Counted from the stretch's first letter, positions 17,517 to 26,369 are shown. The stretch is 64,000 nt of DNA from Paenibacillus sp. J2TS4 (GCF_018403245.1 NZ_BOSH01000012.1:124001-188000); one strand, 5' to 3'. The notes: a model not told the origin generated them from the letters alone. Made by a program: numbers and translations.

Positions 17517-17675
17517 ATGAAGCTGGAATCGGAAAAATCTAGCAATCAGTTTAACGGATTAGGGTTAATTGTCTTTCTGGTTGTTGTTTTGTTGGCTTCA
17601 CCGATGATTTATTTTCTTATTCAAATGATGCTTGGCAACGAGCACGTGTTTCTTAAAGAGGGAGTCCATTATTAA
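17517..17675 (+). CDS. Small membrane protein
   Basis: A 52-residue protein with a polar start (MKLESEKSSNQFNG), one hydrophobic segment at residues 15-38 (LGLIVFLVVVLLASPMIYFL) and a short tail ending EGVHY. ATG is 7 bases after GAGGGG. I recognise no family. It lies alone between the MraY-like gene and the dfrA leader. Confidence 0.6.
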   Translation: MKLESEKSSNQFNGLGLIVFLVVVLLASPMIYFLIQMMLGNEHVFLKEGVHY

Positions 17676-17699
17676 ACTCAGCTTAGTGTTCCAGTTCTA

Positions 17700-17851
17700 T
17701 GGGGGCCTATCTATATTAAGGAATAATAGAGGTTCGGAGGGCGCTTACCTTCGGAAGATGGACCGTTTTCTTTAAGCCGCTTTTATTATAGAAAGCTCTA
17801 CACTCAGCTCAAGGAGATGCCGGTATTCCCTTCCTTGAGTTCTTTTTTCTT
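17700..17851 (+). promoter_or_regulatory. Structured leader and terminator in front of dfrA
   Basis: The 150 bases before dfrA contain a local hairpin CGGAGG/CCTTCG (17735-17753), a possible closing pair ATAATA/TATTAT, and a classical terminator CTCAAGGA ... TCCTTGAG followed by TTCTTTTTTCTT (17808-17851). The terminator ends 4 bases before the dfrA ribosome site, so it either ends the small upstream gene or acts as an attenuator. I cannot match it to a known THF or other riboswitch consensus. Confidence 0.55.
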
Positions 17852-17869
17852 CTTGGGAGGGATGCATGA

Positions 17870-18376
17870 ATGAAATTAACGCTCATTGCGGCCATGGACC
17901 GGAATCGGGTCATAGGCCGGGATAACGATATTCCGTGGAAGCTGCCGAAGGATCAAATGTTTTTTAAGCAGACAACGATGGGGCATCCCATTGTGATGGG
18001 AAGAAAAAATTACGAGTCTATGGGCCGACCCTTGCCCGGCCGGAGAAATATTGTTCTGACTCGAAATCCTGACTATCGGGCAGAAGGCTGCGAGGTCGTC
18101 GCCTCTCCGGAGGAAGCTTTAGCGCTCGTTGCAACGGATCCGGAAGTATTTATTATCGGGGGAGAAGAAGTGTACCGGCTCTTCTTGCCTTACGCTCATC
18201 GATTGGTGCTGACGATGATCGATCATGAGTTTGGGGGAGATACCTTCTTTCCTGAAGTAAATGAGAAGGAGTGGAAGTTGATTTCGGTCACTCCCGGCGT
18301 GACGGATGAGCGCAATCCGTATCGTTACGATTTTCATGTGTATGAGAGATTATCCGGGGGAGAACGCCTTATTTAG
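17870..18376 (+). CDS. dfrA: Dihydrofolate reductase
   Basis: The 168-residue enzyme reduces dihydrofolate to tetrahydrofolate with NADPH. Visible are the start LIAAMDRNRVIGRDNDIPWKL (substrate loop with Trp), the acidic Asp in PKDQMFFKQ, VMGRKNYESMGRPLPGRRN and the cofactor motif FIIGGEEVY. GGGAGGG precedes ATG 17870. There is no thyA next to it, unlike many Bacillus; it has its own leader and terminator. Confidence 0.95.
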   Translation: MKLTLIAAMDRNRVIGRDNDIPWKLPKDQMFFKQTTMGHPIVMGRKNYESMGRPLPGRRNIVLTRNPDYRAEGCEVVASPEEALALVATDPEVFIIGGEEVYRLFLPYAHRLVLTMIDHEFGGDTFFPEVNEKEWKLISVTPGVTDERNPYRYDFHVYERLSGGERLI

Positions 18377-18411
18377 AGGTCTTCTTAGAATCAGTTTGAA
18401 TGACCGTTTCT

Positions 18412-18453
18412 ACTGCCCGGCAGCTCATTGACGAGTTGCCGGGCAGTTTTTTT
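18412..18453 (+). terminator. Terminator after dfrA
   Basis: ACTGCCCGGCA pairs with TGCCGGGCAGT (inner GCTC/GAGT) and is followed by TTTTTTT. Confidence 0.92.
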
Positions 18454-18495
18454 GCTTTTATTGCTAAACTAATTCAGGACAGCCTGCAGCAAGCA

Positions 18496-19470
18496 TTATT
18501 CTGGTAGGGGATCCAGCTTGGCTCTCGCATAAGCGGCAGAACCGATTAGCCCTGCGTCGTTACCTAATTGGGCTGTCTCGATCTTCAAATGGCTCCAGTA
18601 CTTTGGCAGGATGGATGCCTGCAGCGACTCCCGGACAGGGGCAAGCAGCTTCTCGCCGGCGGAGGCTACGCCGCCACCGATGATGATGACATCCGGGCTG
18701 AGCAAGGTAACGGCGTACGCCAATCCTTGGCCGAGCAGCCTTCCCGTATGACGATAAACTTCCGCCGCTAATTCGTCGCCTTCGTCATATGCGGCGGAGA
18801 TGGCATCTGCGGTCAGCTCGCCCGGCTCTCGCAGGGCCAGCTCGGCAAGACGGCTTGGCCGCCCGCTGCGGACGGCCTCGGTCACTTGCCGGATCAGGCC
18901 GCGGGCCGAGACGACCGTTTCGAGGCAGCCCTTCATGCCGCAGGAGCAACGGGTCTGCTCCCCGCTCATCGGAATATGCCCGAGCTCTCCGGCCATGTTC
19001 TGGATCCCGCATAGGATCCGCCCCTGATCGATATATGCTGCGGCCAGACCTGTACCGATCGTTATGCCCAGCACATGCTGGAAAGACCGGCCTGCTCCCT
19101 GGATGGCTTCACCATAAACGTACATTCTAACGTCATGATGAATGCATACAGGCAGGCCGATTAAGTCCTTCAAACGTTCGGCCAGCGGAACGTCCTTCCA
19201 CTGCAGGTTAGCCGCGGATCGGACAATCCCCCGGTCGATATCGATAAATCCGGGCACGCCGGCTCCAATGCCGGCAATTTCAGCGCGGTTCACCCCGGAT
19301 TGTTCCAGCAGCTTCGCCGCAACGCCGGCAATTCGTTCAATCACCTTATCCGCCCCGAGACGTGCATCCGTCTTTTCTTGAGCTCTGCTGACAATCCGGC
19401 CATGCGGATCGATTAATCCACCCTGGATATTCGTTCCGCCCACATCGATACCGATAATGTATTTCCCCAT
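18496..19470 (-). CDS. ROK-family sugar kinase
   Basis: A 324-residue cytoplasmic kinase with the ATP motif GIDVGGTNIQGG at the start, IGAGVPGFID, the catalytic HHDVRMYVYGEA region, and the ROK zinc signature CSCGMKGCLE. ROK kinases phosphorylate glucose, N-acetylglucosamine or N-acetylmannosamine. The gene follows nagA by 84 bases on the same strand, so GlcNAc kinase or glucokinase are the leading options. ATG 19470 is chosen because AGGAGG lies 5 bases upstream; a TTG 7 codons earlier has none. Confidence 0.88.
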   Translation of the reverse strand: MGKYIIGIDVGGTNIQGGLIDPHGRIVSRAQEKTDARLGADKVIERIAGVAAKLLEQSGVNRAEIAGIGAGVPGFIDIDRGIVRSAANLQWKDVPLAERLKDLIGLPVCIHHDVRMYVYGEAIQGAGRSFQHVLGITIGTGLAAAYIDQGRILCGIQNMAGELGHIPMSGEQTRCSCGMKGCLETVVSARGLIRQVTEAVRSGRPSRLAELALREPGELTADAISAAYDEGDELAAEVYRHTGRLLGQGLAYAVTLLSPDVIIIGGGVASAGEKLLAPVRESLQASILPKYWSHLKIETAQLGNDAGLIGSAAYARAKLDPLPE

Positions 19471-19554
19471 GGCTACCTCCTGTTTCGCCAAGCGAGCCTA
19501 TCGGCGCGTGGCTTGTGATCAATTACTAGTGTCTGAAGATTGGGAGTCCTGCAG

Positions 19555-20721
19555 CTACAGCTCCAGCCAATGCCCAAGCGACATCACCCGCTGGACCTCG
19601 AACCGTTCATTCAGGACGACGAGATCAGCATCCTTACCGGGAGCGAGCGATCCCTTCCGCTGATTCAGCCCAAGGATCCTTGCCGGATTAAGGCTGGCCA
19701 GGCGAGCGGCTTCATAGGGCTTCAGGCCAAGCAGCTCGATTGCATTCTTCACGGCGATGTTCATCGTCAACGTGCTTCCCGCCAGGCTTCCGGTAGGAAG
19801 ACGGACGATTCCGGCCTCAACAGTCAGCGAATCTCCGGCCTCCGTTATATACTTGCCGTTCGGCAATCCTGCTGGGCGGACGGCGTCTGTAATCAGCACC
19901 ACCCGGTCCAATCCTTTCATGTGAAGCAGCACTTGCGCGGCGGCCGGATGAGCATGGTGAGTATCGAAGATCAGCTCCGCGGTAACCCTCTCATCTAACC
20001 AGGCTGCAGCCAGCATGCCGGGCTCTCGGTGATGGAACCCTCTCATCCCGTTGTAGCAATGGGTGACATGCTGAACTCCCCAGCCTGCTGCACGTATCAT
20101 ATCCTCGTACGTGGCACCGGAGTGGCCTGCCGATACGATGATATTCTGTTCACGCAGATGGCGGATGACTGATTCCGCACCGTCCAGTTCGGGGGCGATC
20201 GTCACCAGTCGAATCTGCCCGCCGGAAGCGTCCAGCCATTCTTTCATCTGTGGCAAGGAAGGCTGGAGCAGCTCCTGCTCAAACTGAGCTCCTCGATATG
20301 CCGACGCCAAAAAAGGCCCCTCCAAATGGATGCCCGCGATAAGTGATCGCAGAGGCTCCTGTGAAGAGGCCATATATGCCTTGGCTGCGGTAAGCGCTGA
20401 AGTAATGGCTGCGATCGGCGCCGTTCTGGTCGTTGGCAGGAGTGTCGTCGTCCCGTGGGCGGCATGATAATGACACATTCCCTCGATCGCTTCCGGCGTT
20501 GCATCCATCAAGTCAAAGCCATTCCCCCCGTGGACATGGAGATCGATAAAGCCAGGATAGATGAACGCTCCCCGGGCATCATATTTGTCGGCCGCTGCTG
20601 AATCGGGATCGGGGGCATGTTGGCCAATTCGGACTATCTTCCCGCCGTCGATAGTCAGGGAGCCTCCAGTGATGGTCTCGGTCTCCATCACTATGTTTGC
20701 ATTCTCGATTACGATAGTCAT
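19555..20721 (-). CDS. nagA: N-acetylglucosamine-6-phosphate deacetylase
   Basis: The 388-residue amidohydrolase removes acetate from GlcNAc-6-phosphate. Metal and catalytic motifs are present: GFIDLHVHGGNGFDL, HLEGPFL, VSAGHSGA, HCYNGMRGFHHREPG and the catalytic Asp in VLITDAVRP. AAGGAGG lies just before ATG 20721; the frame stays open upstream but without a ribosome site. It forms a likely unit with the ROK kinase. No nagB is beside it, so the next step is encoded elsewhere. Confidence 0.93.
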   Translation of the reverse strand: MTIVIENANIVMETETITGGSLTIDGGKIVRIGQHAPDPDSAAADKYDARGAFIYPGFIDLHVHGGNGFDLMDATPEAIEGMCHYHAAHGTTTLLPTTRTAPIAAITSALTAAKAYMASSQEPLRSLIAGIHLEGPFLASAYRGAQFEQELLQPSLPQMKEWLDASGGQIRLVTIAPELDGAESVIRHLREQNIIVSAGHSGATYEDMIRAAGWGVQHVTHCYNGMRGFHHREPGMLAAAWLDERVTAELIFDTHHAHPAAAQVLLHMKGLDRVVLITDAVRPAGLPNGKYITEAGDSLTVEAGIVRLPTGSLAGSTLTMNIAVKNAIELLGLKPYEAARLASLNPARILGLNQRKGSLAPGKDADLVVLNERFEVQRVMSLGHWLEL

Positions 20722-20869
20722 AACTAAGCCTCCTTGGCGGTCTTTTACGCTCATCTTAATCGAATCGCGGCTGAAAGACAATGGCCAAATTAGCTTTCTC
20801 AATGGATCGATGATGCTCGGTCTAGGAGGTCCTTCTCGTTCCCTATTGTCATTAAAAAATGATTCGCTC

Positions 20870-21871
20870 TTAACTTCCGCGGACGTAGTCTCCCTGCTTG
20901 ACGTCCCCGCCATCTATGAATTGGATGCGGACAGAGTTGCCTTGGTCAAGGTCCGGAGAATCGGACACATGATAATGGATATGAGGCTCGCTGGAGTTGC
21001 CCGAATTTCCGCATAGTCCCAACAAGTCCCCGGCTTTGACTTCATCTCCGACTTTGACTTGAATGGACTGCTTCTGGAAGTGAGCCAGCATGCTGTATTC
21101 CCCATTGGCGTGCTCGATGACGACATGGTTTCCTGCGGGGTTGGAAGGGTCCATCTTTCCAACGGGAGTGTTATCATCCAAATCGTTCTCTACCTTAACG
21201 ATTTTGCCATCGGCCGGCGCCAGTACCTCTTGACCGAAAGCGTAATAGCTTTCATTCTTGGTCGGATCACCTTCGTAGGAACGGTCTTCTTTAAGCATGA
21301 TCCAGTCGAAGGCGTATCTCTGGCTTGGGTGAGCGTAATGATAATTGACCAGCACATTGGTTCCCCCCCAGAAAGTAAACCATTCCCCGGCAAAAGGATA
21401 CTGGTATTTCCCTGATGTATACTGCCCGTCCGTCTCCGGGAAGGCCTCAAGAAGAACGACCTGCAGACCAAGAATCGTGCCTGGCGGATCAAAAAAAGCG
21501 GTCATTCCTTTGCTGCCGTCCTCGCTCGCCCACGTATACCTTACATTATTGTCCAAGGGCACTTCGGATTGAAGCTTATAAGCGGCTACCCCTTGGTTAA
21601 AATCGGCAGCCAGCGCCTGAAATTCAGTATTTGATACTTGTTGCTTGAATTCCTCGCTAAACTGTTTGTAGATTCGCTCATAATCCCCTTGCAGAAACAC
21701 CTTTGCAAAAAGGTCGGGGGCCACTTGGCCGTCCTTCTCCTCGGCCTTATTACCGGGAGAGGCGGAAGGCTGATTAGTATCGGGGGAGGAAGGCTGGATG
21801 GCACTGGGGGCTTCCGAAGCGCAACCGGACAGCAGGCCCGCTGCAGCGGTTTTCCATAATCGATTAGTCAT
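20870..21871 (-). CDS. M23-family peptidase lipoprotein
   Basis: A 333-residue secreted protein: signal peptide with lipobox LLSGC (residues 12-16), a Ser/Pro-rich linker, a DUF3887-like domain (residues 45-140: FAKVFLQGDYERIYKQF...) and a C-terminal LytM/M23 zinc domain. Zinc-site residues are visible as HPSQRYAFD, the H of AHFQKQ and HIHYHV. It would cut peptidoglycan cross-bridges or bind wall peptides outside the membrane. AAGGAGTG precedes the ATG. It lies 149 bases upstream of nagA, which could be cotranscribed for wall turnover. Confidence 0.85.
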   Translation of the reverse strand: MTNRLWKTAAAGLLSGCASEAPSAIQPSSPDTNQPSASPGNKAEEKDGQVAPDLFAKVFLQGDYERIYKQFSEEFKQQVSNTEFQALAADFNQGVAAYKLQSEVPLDNNVRYTWASEDGSKGMTAFFDPPGTILGLQVVLLEAFPETDGQYTSGKYQYPFAGEWFTFWGGTNVLVNYHYAHPSQRYAFDWIMLKEDRSYEGDPTKNESYYAFGQEVLAPADGKIVKVENDLDDNTPVGKMDPSNPAGNHVVIEHANGEYSMLAHFQKQSIQVKVGDEVKAGDLLGLCGNSGNSSEPHIHYHVSDSPDLDQGNSVRIQFIDGGDVKQGDYVRGS

Positions 21872-22173
21872 AACTTATGTCACTCCTTGTTGGCGGGCAG
21901 TTCCATTGCCCGTCCTTTATTCGTAACTATCATAGCATGCTGGTCTTTCCCGCGTTTCAACGGAAGCTTACCGCTAGCTTAATTTTTTTGCAGAAGGAAC
22001 TAAAAGCAAAAATAGATTTGTAGCCATTTTCCAAGACGATACCCGGAATCATACCTCTTGCCACTTCTCGCTGATCCTCCCTGTTGTCGATGCATATTTT
22101 TCGGTTCGCTGCTGCTGAGAAAGAACAAATCGAGAGCATACATGCATCTCCAGAGAGCATTTTCGATAACAGG

Positions 22174-22213
22174 CCTTAACCCGTTGCCTTAATCCGTTAA
22201 GGTCTTGTTAAGG
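22174..22213 (+). promoter_or_regulatory. TTAAGG-N5-TTAAGG response-regulator site
   Basis: Two TTAAGG hexamers at 22197 and 22208 are 11 bases apart (one helical turn), the layout bound by OmpR/PhoB-type dimers. Two inverted copies (CCTTAA at 22174 and 22187) lie just upstream. The cluster is about 70 bases before the response-regulator start, so autoregulation is likely. Confidence 0.6.
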
Positions 22214-22284
22214 TTAGGGTATGCTTCCGGAAATGAGTGCATGGTATGATGGAGAAAAGGAATAGTTACGGGGGATGCTGCCGG

Positions 22285-23013
22285 ATGCATGAGATGAAAG
22301 ACGCTAAGCTGCTTATAGTTGATGATGAACCGTCCATCTTGAAAATGCTGAAAACCGTTTTGGCCAAAGAAGGATTCGAGAAAGTGGATACGGCGGGGAG
22401 CGGGGAAGAAGCCGTCGAGCTGTGTCATAGAACACGCTACGACTTCATTATTCTGGACGTGATGTTGCCCGGGCGCAGCGGCTATGAGGTATTTCCGTTT
22501 TTGCGCCAGACGACGGACGCTCCGGTGCTGTTTCTTACGGCCCGGACGACCGATTTCGACAAGCTGACCGGATTTGCCGTGGGCGGGGATGATTATATGA
22601 CCAAACCGTTTAATCCTCTTGAAGTGGTAGCCCGGGTGAAGGCCCAGCTCAGGCGGTATTTGAGCGTCACCCCCGCCTTTGTTGATATGGAGGAACGCTA
22701 TCGGTTCGGCCGGTTCGAGGTCGATGTGAGGGCCGGGGAGCTTATAGTGGAGGGCAGTCCGGTCAGCTGTCCGGCTCAGGTTTTTCAGCTGCTTGTTTTT
22801 CTTTGCCGCCATCCGAATAGAATATTCAGCAAAAGTGAGCTGTATGAGCGGGTGTGGGGGGAAAGCAGCGTTAGCGAGGACAACACCGTTATGGTCCATA
22901 TCCATCGGATTCGTGAACGGATAGAGAAGAACCCCGCAGCGCCGGAATATTTGCTGACGGTCAGAGGACTCGGATACAAGCTCGTTAACCGGGAGATTTC
23001 TGATGGACGTTAG
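22285..23013 (+). CDS. OmpR-family response regulator
   Basis: A 242-residue regulator: receiver domain (KLLIVDDEPS acidic pair, phospho-acceptor Asp58 in FIILDVMLPG, switch Thr in LFLTARTTD, Lys in DYMTKPFNPLE) and a C-terminal winged helix (ERVWGESSVSEDNTVMVHIHRIRERIE). The receiver is activated by the kinase encoded just downstream (11-base overlap). ATG 22285 is preferred, with GGGGG 10 bases upstream; ATG 22294 is possible. The inducing signal is unknown. Confidence 0.92.
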   Translation: MHEMKDAKLLIVDDEPSILKMLKTVLAKEGFEKVDTAGSGEEAVELCHRTRYDFIILDVMLPGRSGYEVFPFLRQTTDAPVLFLTARTTDFDKLTGFAVGGDDYMTKPFNPLEVVARVKAQLRRYLSVTPAFVDMEERYRFGRFEVDVRAGELIVEGSPVSCPAQVFQLLVFLCRHPNRIFSKSELYERVWGESSVSEDNTVMVHIHRIRERIEKNPAAPEYLLTVRGLGYKLVNREISDGR

Positions 23014-24772
23014 GAAGCGGCTGATTCTTCAATTTATTTTGCAGCTTGTTTTTGTCGGGGCGGTGCTGATCGGTTTAATGGTCGGGATGATCTACTATCT
23101 TGCCGACCAGATGACGGAGATGGAGATGAGAAGGGAGTTTGCCAAAGCCGGTCTTCCCAAATTGGTGGAGTCTATGGAAATGAAGGAGGGGACGTTTCAA
23201 TTTGATGAGAACTTGCTTGATAGAGTCAAGCAGAGCGGCGGCTGGCTCCAGACGTTGGATGAAGAGGGGCAGGTCATCACTTCCCACTTCACCCCTGCCA
23301 ATGTTCCAGACCGGTATAATCCGGGGGAATTAGTCGATTATTGGATGGGAAAGAAGCCTTTTCCTTATAGTCTCTACATTTGGATACAGGTCAAAGGAGG
23401 GACAACCTACACTTTACTTTACGGAGTAAAGCCGGAAGGAGGAGAGCTTGTCCAAAGCCTGACTGAACAGGCGGCATTTTCCGACGGGAAAATCCTGATT
23501 CCCGATGATATGGAGCAAACGCTGAAAGCAAAGCATGGCTGGGTTCAAGTGCTTGATGAGCAAGGGGATGAGGTGGCATCTTTATACAAGCCTTCTGAGG
23601 CTTTGACTCATTATACGCTTAAAGATTTGATTTTTGGTTCATTCAGTACTTTTTCGGATTCCTATCGGTTGTGGTCGAACTATGAGGAAAAAACAGGCTT
23701 GACCTGGGTTGTCGGATTGCCGGTTTTTGAGGAAGAAGGGACGGTACAACCACCATTCGTGTTCGGGTCGGAGGGGCAATTGCTGCTATTTGGATTCGCT
23801 TTGTTTCTCGCCGCCGTTTTGTTGTTGTTTGGAGTTCTGTCCTTCTGGTATGGCCATCGGTTCGGAACCCCTATTCTGCATATGATCCGATGGCTGCAAT
23901 CGTTGGGCAGTGGAGTCTACGAGGAGCCGCTCGATCACCAAGGGCTTCCCAGAAGCAGAAGGCCGTCTGGAAAGCTTAAGCGCCGGTACAGATTATATAC
24001 CGATGTGGTGCAAATGCTGAACGGGTTGACCGAAACGCTGAAACGAAATAACGAAATCCGAACCAATCTGGAAAAGTCACGGGAGGAATGGATTGCCGGA
24101 GTTTCCCATGATTTGAAAACCCCGCTCTCTTCGATTAAAGGCTATGCCCACATGCTGGAGTCCGAACAGTACGACTGGTCTGTCGCCGAAATCCGCGAAT
24201 TCGCCGGAGTGATCAAAGATAAAGCCGACTACATGGACGAGCTGATTGCGGACTTGAGCATGACTTACCGGCTGAAGAACGGGGCGCTGCCCTTAAAGAT
24301 GGAACAGACCGAGATGAATGAATTCATCCGTGGAACGGTGATTTCCTTCCAGAACGATCCCGGATTTAGGCAGGCTAACATTTGTTTTCGCGATGCCGGG
24401 AAACCGATAGATTACCGCGTGGATGTCCACTGGTTCCGACGCATTCTGGACAATCTGCTGGCTAACGCACTACTCCATAATCCGGCAGGGACCCAAGTAG
24501 AGGTCTCGCTTAACGCCGTGGCAAAGAGTGGATTTACAATAACGGTTAGCGACAACGGAGAAGGAATGGATGAAGACGAAATCAAGAATTTGTTTGAAAG
24601 ATATTACCGGGGAACCAACACAGAGGGGGCCAGCAGAGGAACCGGATTAGGGCTTGCCATTGCCAAGCATCTCGTTCACGAACATGGAGGCACAATCGAA
24701 GCGGAGAGCGGGCCCGGAGCCGGTGTCACTATCCGTATGCGGTTCGGGATGAAGGTAGCAAAGGATGGTTAG
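23003..24772 (+). CDS. Sensor histidine kinase
   Basis: A 589-residue membrane kinase. TM1 spans residues 10-33, an extracytoplasmic sensor region about 34-250 contains two similar halves (LLDRVKQSGGWLQTLDEEGQV and LKAKHGWVQVLDEQGDEV), and TM2 is near 255-280. Then come a HAMP-like linker, the H-box GVSHDLKTPLSS (His369) and the ATPase boxes with DNGEGMDEDEI and GTGLGLAIAKHL. Overlap with the regulator gene shows they are a pair. The duplicated sensor is unusual; ligand unknown. Confidence 0.93.
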   Translation: MDVRKRLILQFILQLVFVGAVLIGLMVGMIYYLADQMTEMEMRREFAKAGLPKLVESMEMKEGTFQFDENLLDRVKQSGGWLQTLDEEGQVITSHFTPANVPDRYNPGELVDYWMGKKPFPYSLYIWIQVKGGTTYTLLYGVKPEGGELVQSLTEQAAFSDGKILIPDDMEQTLKAKHGWVQVLDEQGDEVASLYKPSEALTHYTLKDLIFGSFSTFSDSYRLWSNYEEKTGLTWVVGLPVFEEEGTVQPPFVFGSEGQLLLFGFALFLAAVLLLFGVLSFWYGHRFGTPILHMIRWLQSLGSGVYEEPLDHQGLPRSRRPSGKLKRRYRLYTDVVQMLNGLTETLKRNNEIRTNLEKSREEWIAGVSHDLKTPLSSIKGYAHMLESEQYDWSVAEIREFAGVIKDKADYMDELIADLSMTYRLKNGALPLKMEQTEMNEFIRGTVISFQNDPGFRQANICFRDAGKPIDYRVDVHWFRRILDNLLANALLHNPAGTQVEVSLNAVAKSGFTITVSDNGEGMDEDEIKNLFERYYRGTNTEGASRGTGLGLAIAKHLVHEHGGTIEAESGPGAGVTIRMRFGMKVAKDG

Positions 24773-24792
24773 GGCCCGGATTCAACTGTAGG

Positions 24793-24826
24793 GACAGCGG
24801 CCTGCGTACTAGCAGGCCGTTGTTTG
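24793..24826 (+). terminator. Terminator after the histidine kinase gene
   Basis: CGGCCTGC and GCAGGCCG form a stem with loop GTACTA, extended by ACA/TGT, followed by TTGTTTGCTT. Confidence 0.7.
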
Positions 24827-24838
24827 CTTATTCGATCA

Positions 24839-24940
24839 TTAGAAGCAAAATGCACGGGAGACGATGACAAGAAGAATAAACAGCACCAGAATCGTACCTG
24901 TAGAAGTGAAACAGTGTCTGAAACCGCCAACTGCGCTCAT
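24839..24940 (-). CDS. YjcZ-like tiny membrane protein
   Basis: A 33-residue protein: MSAVGGFRHC start and one hydrophobic helix (TGTILVLFILLVIVSRAF). The glycine/aromatic start plus VLFILLVIV core is the pattern of the YjcZ/tiny-TM family of spore formers, which are linked to sporulation but have no known biochemical role. GAGGAGGAAG lies 4-5 bases before the ATG. Confidence 0.72.
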   Translation of the reverse strand: MSAVGGFRHCFTSTGTILVLFILLVIVSRAFCF

Positions 24941-25144
24941 TGAACTTCCTCCTCTCATTTAGGCCTAAGTTATTTTATGATTTTGCATTCACTTCGCTTG
25001 GGTGAACATCCCGAGAAGCTAAATATTGTGCAGGAGTGTATTTTATTTAACGTTATATGCAAAGAAGAGTAGGAATCGAACTTGCTAAAACCTTTAGAAG
25101 TCCGGTGAAAAACTGCCGATTAACGTGCAAATGTGCAGGTCATT

Positions 25145-25948
25145 ATGGGAAAAGCCATCGGCATAAAATGTTGGATAACCGACTTTTGGCAAAGGGGATG
25201 GCATGATTTGAAACCGACAGGAGAGCAGGCGGCCCGGCTTTTTATTGATCATTGGTACCCCGATTGCTGTATAGCTATTCTGGCGGGAAGCGCTGCCCAA
25301 GGGAGGGAAAATGATTATTCCGACCTGGATTTGGTCATCATGGATGAAACGGTACCCAGGCCATACAGGCGAACTTACCGTGAGTTCGGGAGGACAATCG
25401 AGGCCTTTGTCCTGAACCGTGCATCCTGTCCGGCGCTATTCATGGTCGGGATTACAACGGTCCTCCCCTCCCTGCAGAGAATGGTGGCGGAAGGAGTAGT
25501 CCTGAAAGATGATGGAACGGCCGCCGAAATCCGAGAGCAGGCCAGGAATGATTTGGCGGCGGGCCCTTTTCCCTGGATGGAGGAAGAGAAAGAGGCGGCC
25601 AGATACAGGATCAGCGAATATTTGGAAGACTTATCGGGCTCGTCGGACCGGGGAGAAAATTTATTCATCGTCCAACAGCTCGCGGAGCTGGTGACGGAAT
25701 TTGTGCTGAGGGCCAACAATCAGTGGCTCGGAGAGGGCAAGTGGGCGCTGCGGATGCTTCAGCGATACGACGCTTCCTTCAGCCGCAGCTTGATCGCCTG
25801 TCTGGAGGACTTCTACGTAAGAAACGATCGCCGATCGCTTGTCCGGCTGGTGGACAACGTGCTCGAGCCATGGGGGGGCAGACTGGCGGAAGGACATATT
25901 ATTTATGCCGATGCCGATCTGGAGGAAGGAGAAGGCTGGGGGGGCTGA
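25145..25948 (+). CDS. MNT-type nucleotidyltransferase-domain protein
   Basis: A roughly 267-residue protein with the polymerase-beta-like signature GSAAQGRENDYSDLDLVI (GS motif and D-x-D metal residues, about residues 45-65), followed by an all-helical C-terminal half. The family ranges from antibiotic nucleotidyltransferases to MNT-HEPN antitoxins; no HEPN partner is next to it here. The start is uncertain: ATG 25145 has only AGGT upstream, and GTG 25133 is an alternative. It is alone between two terminators. Confidence 0.7.
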   Translation: MGKAIGIKCWITDFWQRGWHDLKPTGEQAARLFIDHWYPDCCIAILAGSAAQGRENDYSDLDLVIMDETVPRPYRRTYREFGRTIEAFVLNRASCPALFMVGITTVLPSLQRMVAEGVVLKDDGTAAEIREQARNDLAAGPFPWMEEEKEAARYRISEYLEDLSGSSDRGENLFIVQQLAELVTEFVLRANNQWLGEGKWALRMLQRYDASFSRSLIACLEDFYVRNDRRSLVRLVDNVLEPWGGRLAEGHIIYADADLEEGEGWGG

Positions 25949-26021
25949 TGCAGTCTATTACCAAACGCGTCTTATTGCCGTATCCAAACAGAAAACCTTT
26001 CACATCAAATTCTTTCATATA

Positions 26022-26056
26022 AAACTTTCTGGTAGTTTCAGCAGAAAGTTTTTTTG
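26022..26056 (+). terminator. Terminator after the nucleotidyltransferase gene
   Basis: AAACTTTCTG and CAGCAGAAAGTTT form an imperfect stem followed by TTTTTTG. Confidence 0.78.
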
Positions 26057-26369
26057 CTGTTTAAAGTAAATATCAATTCACTTAATTGACCATATAGTCC
26101 AAGCGTTTAGACATATAGAACATTTATTGCCCGTGGGACCGAAAGGTATAATGAAGCTGTAATGTTCAGCAGCTCCTTGCCAATATCGTTTCGATCCTGT
26201 TTTGAATACGGTTTCATTAAGCGAGCTTATGGACCTTTATAAATGCCGGAATGGCTGCTGTAACTAATTAGAATACTTCATAGATTAGGCACATCCTTTG
26301 ACTATTGTAGTGATATCATCCGGCGATTCCTGTTTAGCAAAGTAAAGGACAATGAGGAGAGAGGTTAAG
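26057..26369 (+). promoter_or_regulatory. Intergenic region before the dimethylformamidase-like gene
   Basis: About 310 bases with no gene. It holds TTGACC (26086-26091) as a possible -35, the AAGCGTTT core of a degenerate cre-like site (26101-26108), and the 19-nt motif described separately. A GAGGAGAGAGG ribosome site closes it. Confidence 0.5.
26109..26127 (+). promoter_or_regulatory. Shared 19-nt motif, copy 1
   Basis: AGACATATAGAACATTTAT matches AGACATATGGAACATTAAT at 31079-31097 in 17 of 19 positions. The two lie before the two arms of the catabolic island, so it is a candidate operator for the local IclR or AraC regulator. Confidence 0.45.

Noticed and set aside
17700..17851. THF riboswitch
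   Set aside because: The leader precedes a folate gene, but I could not match the conserved blocks of the known THF riboswitch classes.
25145..25948. Toxin-antitoxin pair (MNT-HEPN)
   Set aside because: The nucleotidyltransferase has its own helical C-terminal half and no HEPN gene is adjacent.
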